From assembly GCA_019114585.1 (NCBI GenBank), contig DXFE01000121.1, positions 1 through 20,124 of the forward strand: DNA of 20,124 nucleotides, given 5' to 3'. The translations under genes and the position numbers were made by a program. The DNA comes from Gemmiger_A avium. GTDB taxonomy: Bacteria > Bacillota > Clostridia > Oscillospirales > Ruminococcaceae. Positions 19,734 to 20,124 of the stretch are shown piece by piece. A model generated the notes under the pieces. That model did no database searches and was not told where the DNA came from. It saw nothing but the letters and a program-made list of their open reading frames with translations. Each line of letters opens with the position of its first letter. The first letter of the stretch is position 1.

Positions 19734-20124
19734 TCAGTCCTCGTCCAGCTTGAGCACCGCGGTAAATGCCTCGCTGGGAAGCTGTACGCTGCCCAGCTGG
19801 CGCATCTTCTTCTTGCCTTCCTTCTGCTTTTCCAGCAGCTTCTTCTTACGGGTAATATCGCCGCCGTAGCACTTGGCCAGCACGTCCTTGCGCATGGCCT
19901 TTACCGTCTCGCGGGCAATTACCTTGCCGCCGATGGCCGCCTGAATGGGGATTTCAAACATCTGGCGGGGAATATTCTCCTTGAGCCGTTCGGCCAGGCG
20001 GCGGCCCTTGGCGTAGGCTTTGTCTGCGTGCACGATCATGCTCAGCGCGTCCACCATCTCGCCGTTCAACAGCATGTCCAGCTTGACCAGCTTGCTCTCC
20101 TTGAAGCCCTTCATCTCGTAGTCG
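19734..20124 (-). CDS. lepA: Elongation factor 4 (LepA), C-terminal part, cut by window edge
   Basis: About 130 residues of the C-terminus of the ribosome back-translocation GTPase LepA/EF4. Diagnostic stretches are SKLVKLDMLLNGEMVDALS, ENIPRQMFEIPIQAAIGGK and VLAKCYGGDITRKKKLLEKQ, the last from the LepA-specific C-terminal domain that reaches the peptidyl-transferase centre. The frame stays open through the last complete codons (reading D-Y-E before the internal Met at 20114), so that Met is not the start and the GTPase domain lies beyond the window. Confidence 0.96.
   Translation of the reverse strand, partial: DYEMKGFKESKLVKLDMLLNGEMVDALSMIVHADKAYAKGRRLAERLKENIPRQMFEIPIQAAIGGKVIARETVKAMRKDVLAKCYGGDITRKKKLLEKQKEGKKKMRQLGSVQLPSEAFTAVLKLDED

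Overview
This 20.1 kb window looks like a chromosomal stretch from a GC-rich Clostridia bacterium, most likely an Oscillospiraceae/Ruminococcaceae gut anaerobe of the Faecalibacterium - Gemmiger - Subdoligranulum type. That placement is inference from gene content (SigK, YtfJ, a SpoVB-like flippase, DUF815, DUF2953), strong AGGAGG ribosome sites, sigma-A type promoters and high-GC codon use. I see no phage, insertion sequence, CRISPR array or other clear mobile DNA.

Layout. Positions 1-43 hold the 3' part of a tRNA-Asn with its terminator. A minus-strand sigma-K gene (186-884) stands back to back with an HD-domain nucleotidase-like gene (990-1580). Two minus-strand genes follow: a membrane-anchored endonuclease/exonuclease/phosphatase protein (1715-2824) and threonine ammonia-lyase (3165-4370). 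The 340-base gap between them carries two minus-strand terminators, one of them in the leader of the phosphatase gene. Back-to-back promoters at 4424-4490 separate ilvA from a DUF815 AAA+ ATPase (4546-5733), which is followed by a Clp-type double AAA+ unfoldase (5846-8116) and a SpoVB-like lipid/polysaccharide flippase (8191-9735). Then come tRNA-Ser(GGA) and, on the minus strand, ribosomal protein L28.

From 10537 to 14939 runs a tightly packed plus-strand cluster: an M50 site-2 protease, scpA, scpB, a DUF2953 protein, ytfJ, an RluB-type pseudouridine synthase and an unrecognised 114-residue protein. The gene order joins chromosome condensation, sporulation-associated and RNA-modification functions. 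An apparent internal promoter lies within the DUF2953 gene, just ahead of ytfJ.

The most interesting unit is the three-gene operon at 15043-18225: a divergent acyl-CoA carboxyltransferase subunit, a separate biotin carrier protein and an oxaloacetate decarboxylase/pyruvate carboxylase-type carboxyltransferase. This is the subunit set of a biotin transcarboxylase (12S, 1.3S, 5S), with neither a biotin carboxylase nor a sodium-pump subunit nearby. Its promoter overlaps a Rex-like operator, and its codon use suggests very high expression. The first subunit has lost conserved glycines of the carboxyltransferase fold, so its substrate is open.

The window ends with a minus-strand HTH/membrane fusion regulator (18312-19325) divergent from a 77-residue membrane protein (19456-19689), and the 3' part of lepA (19734 to the edge).
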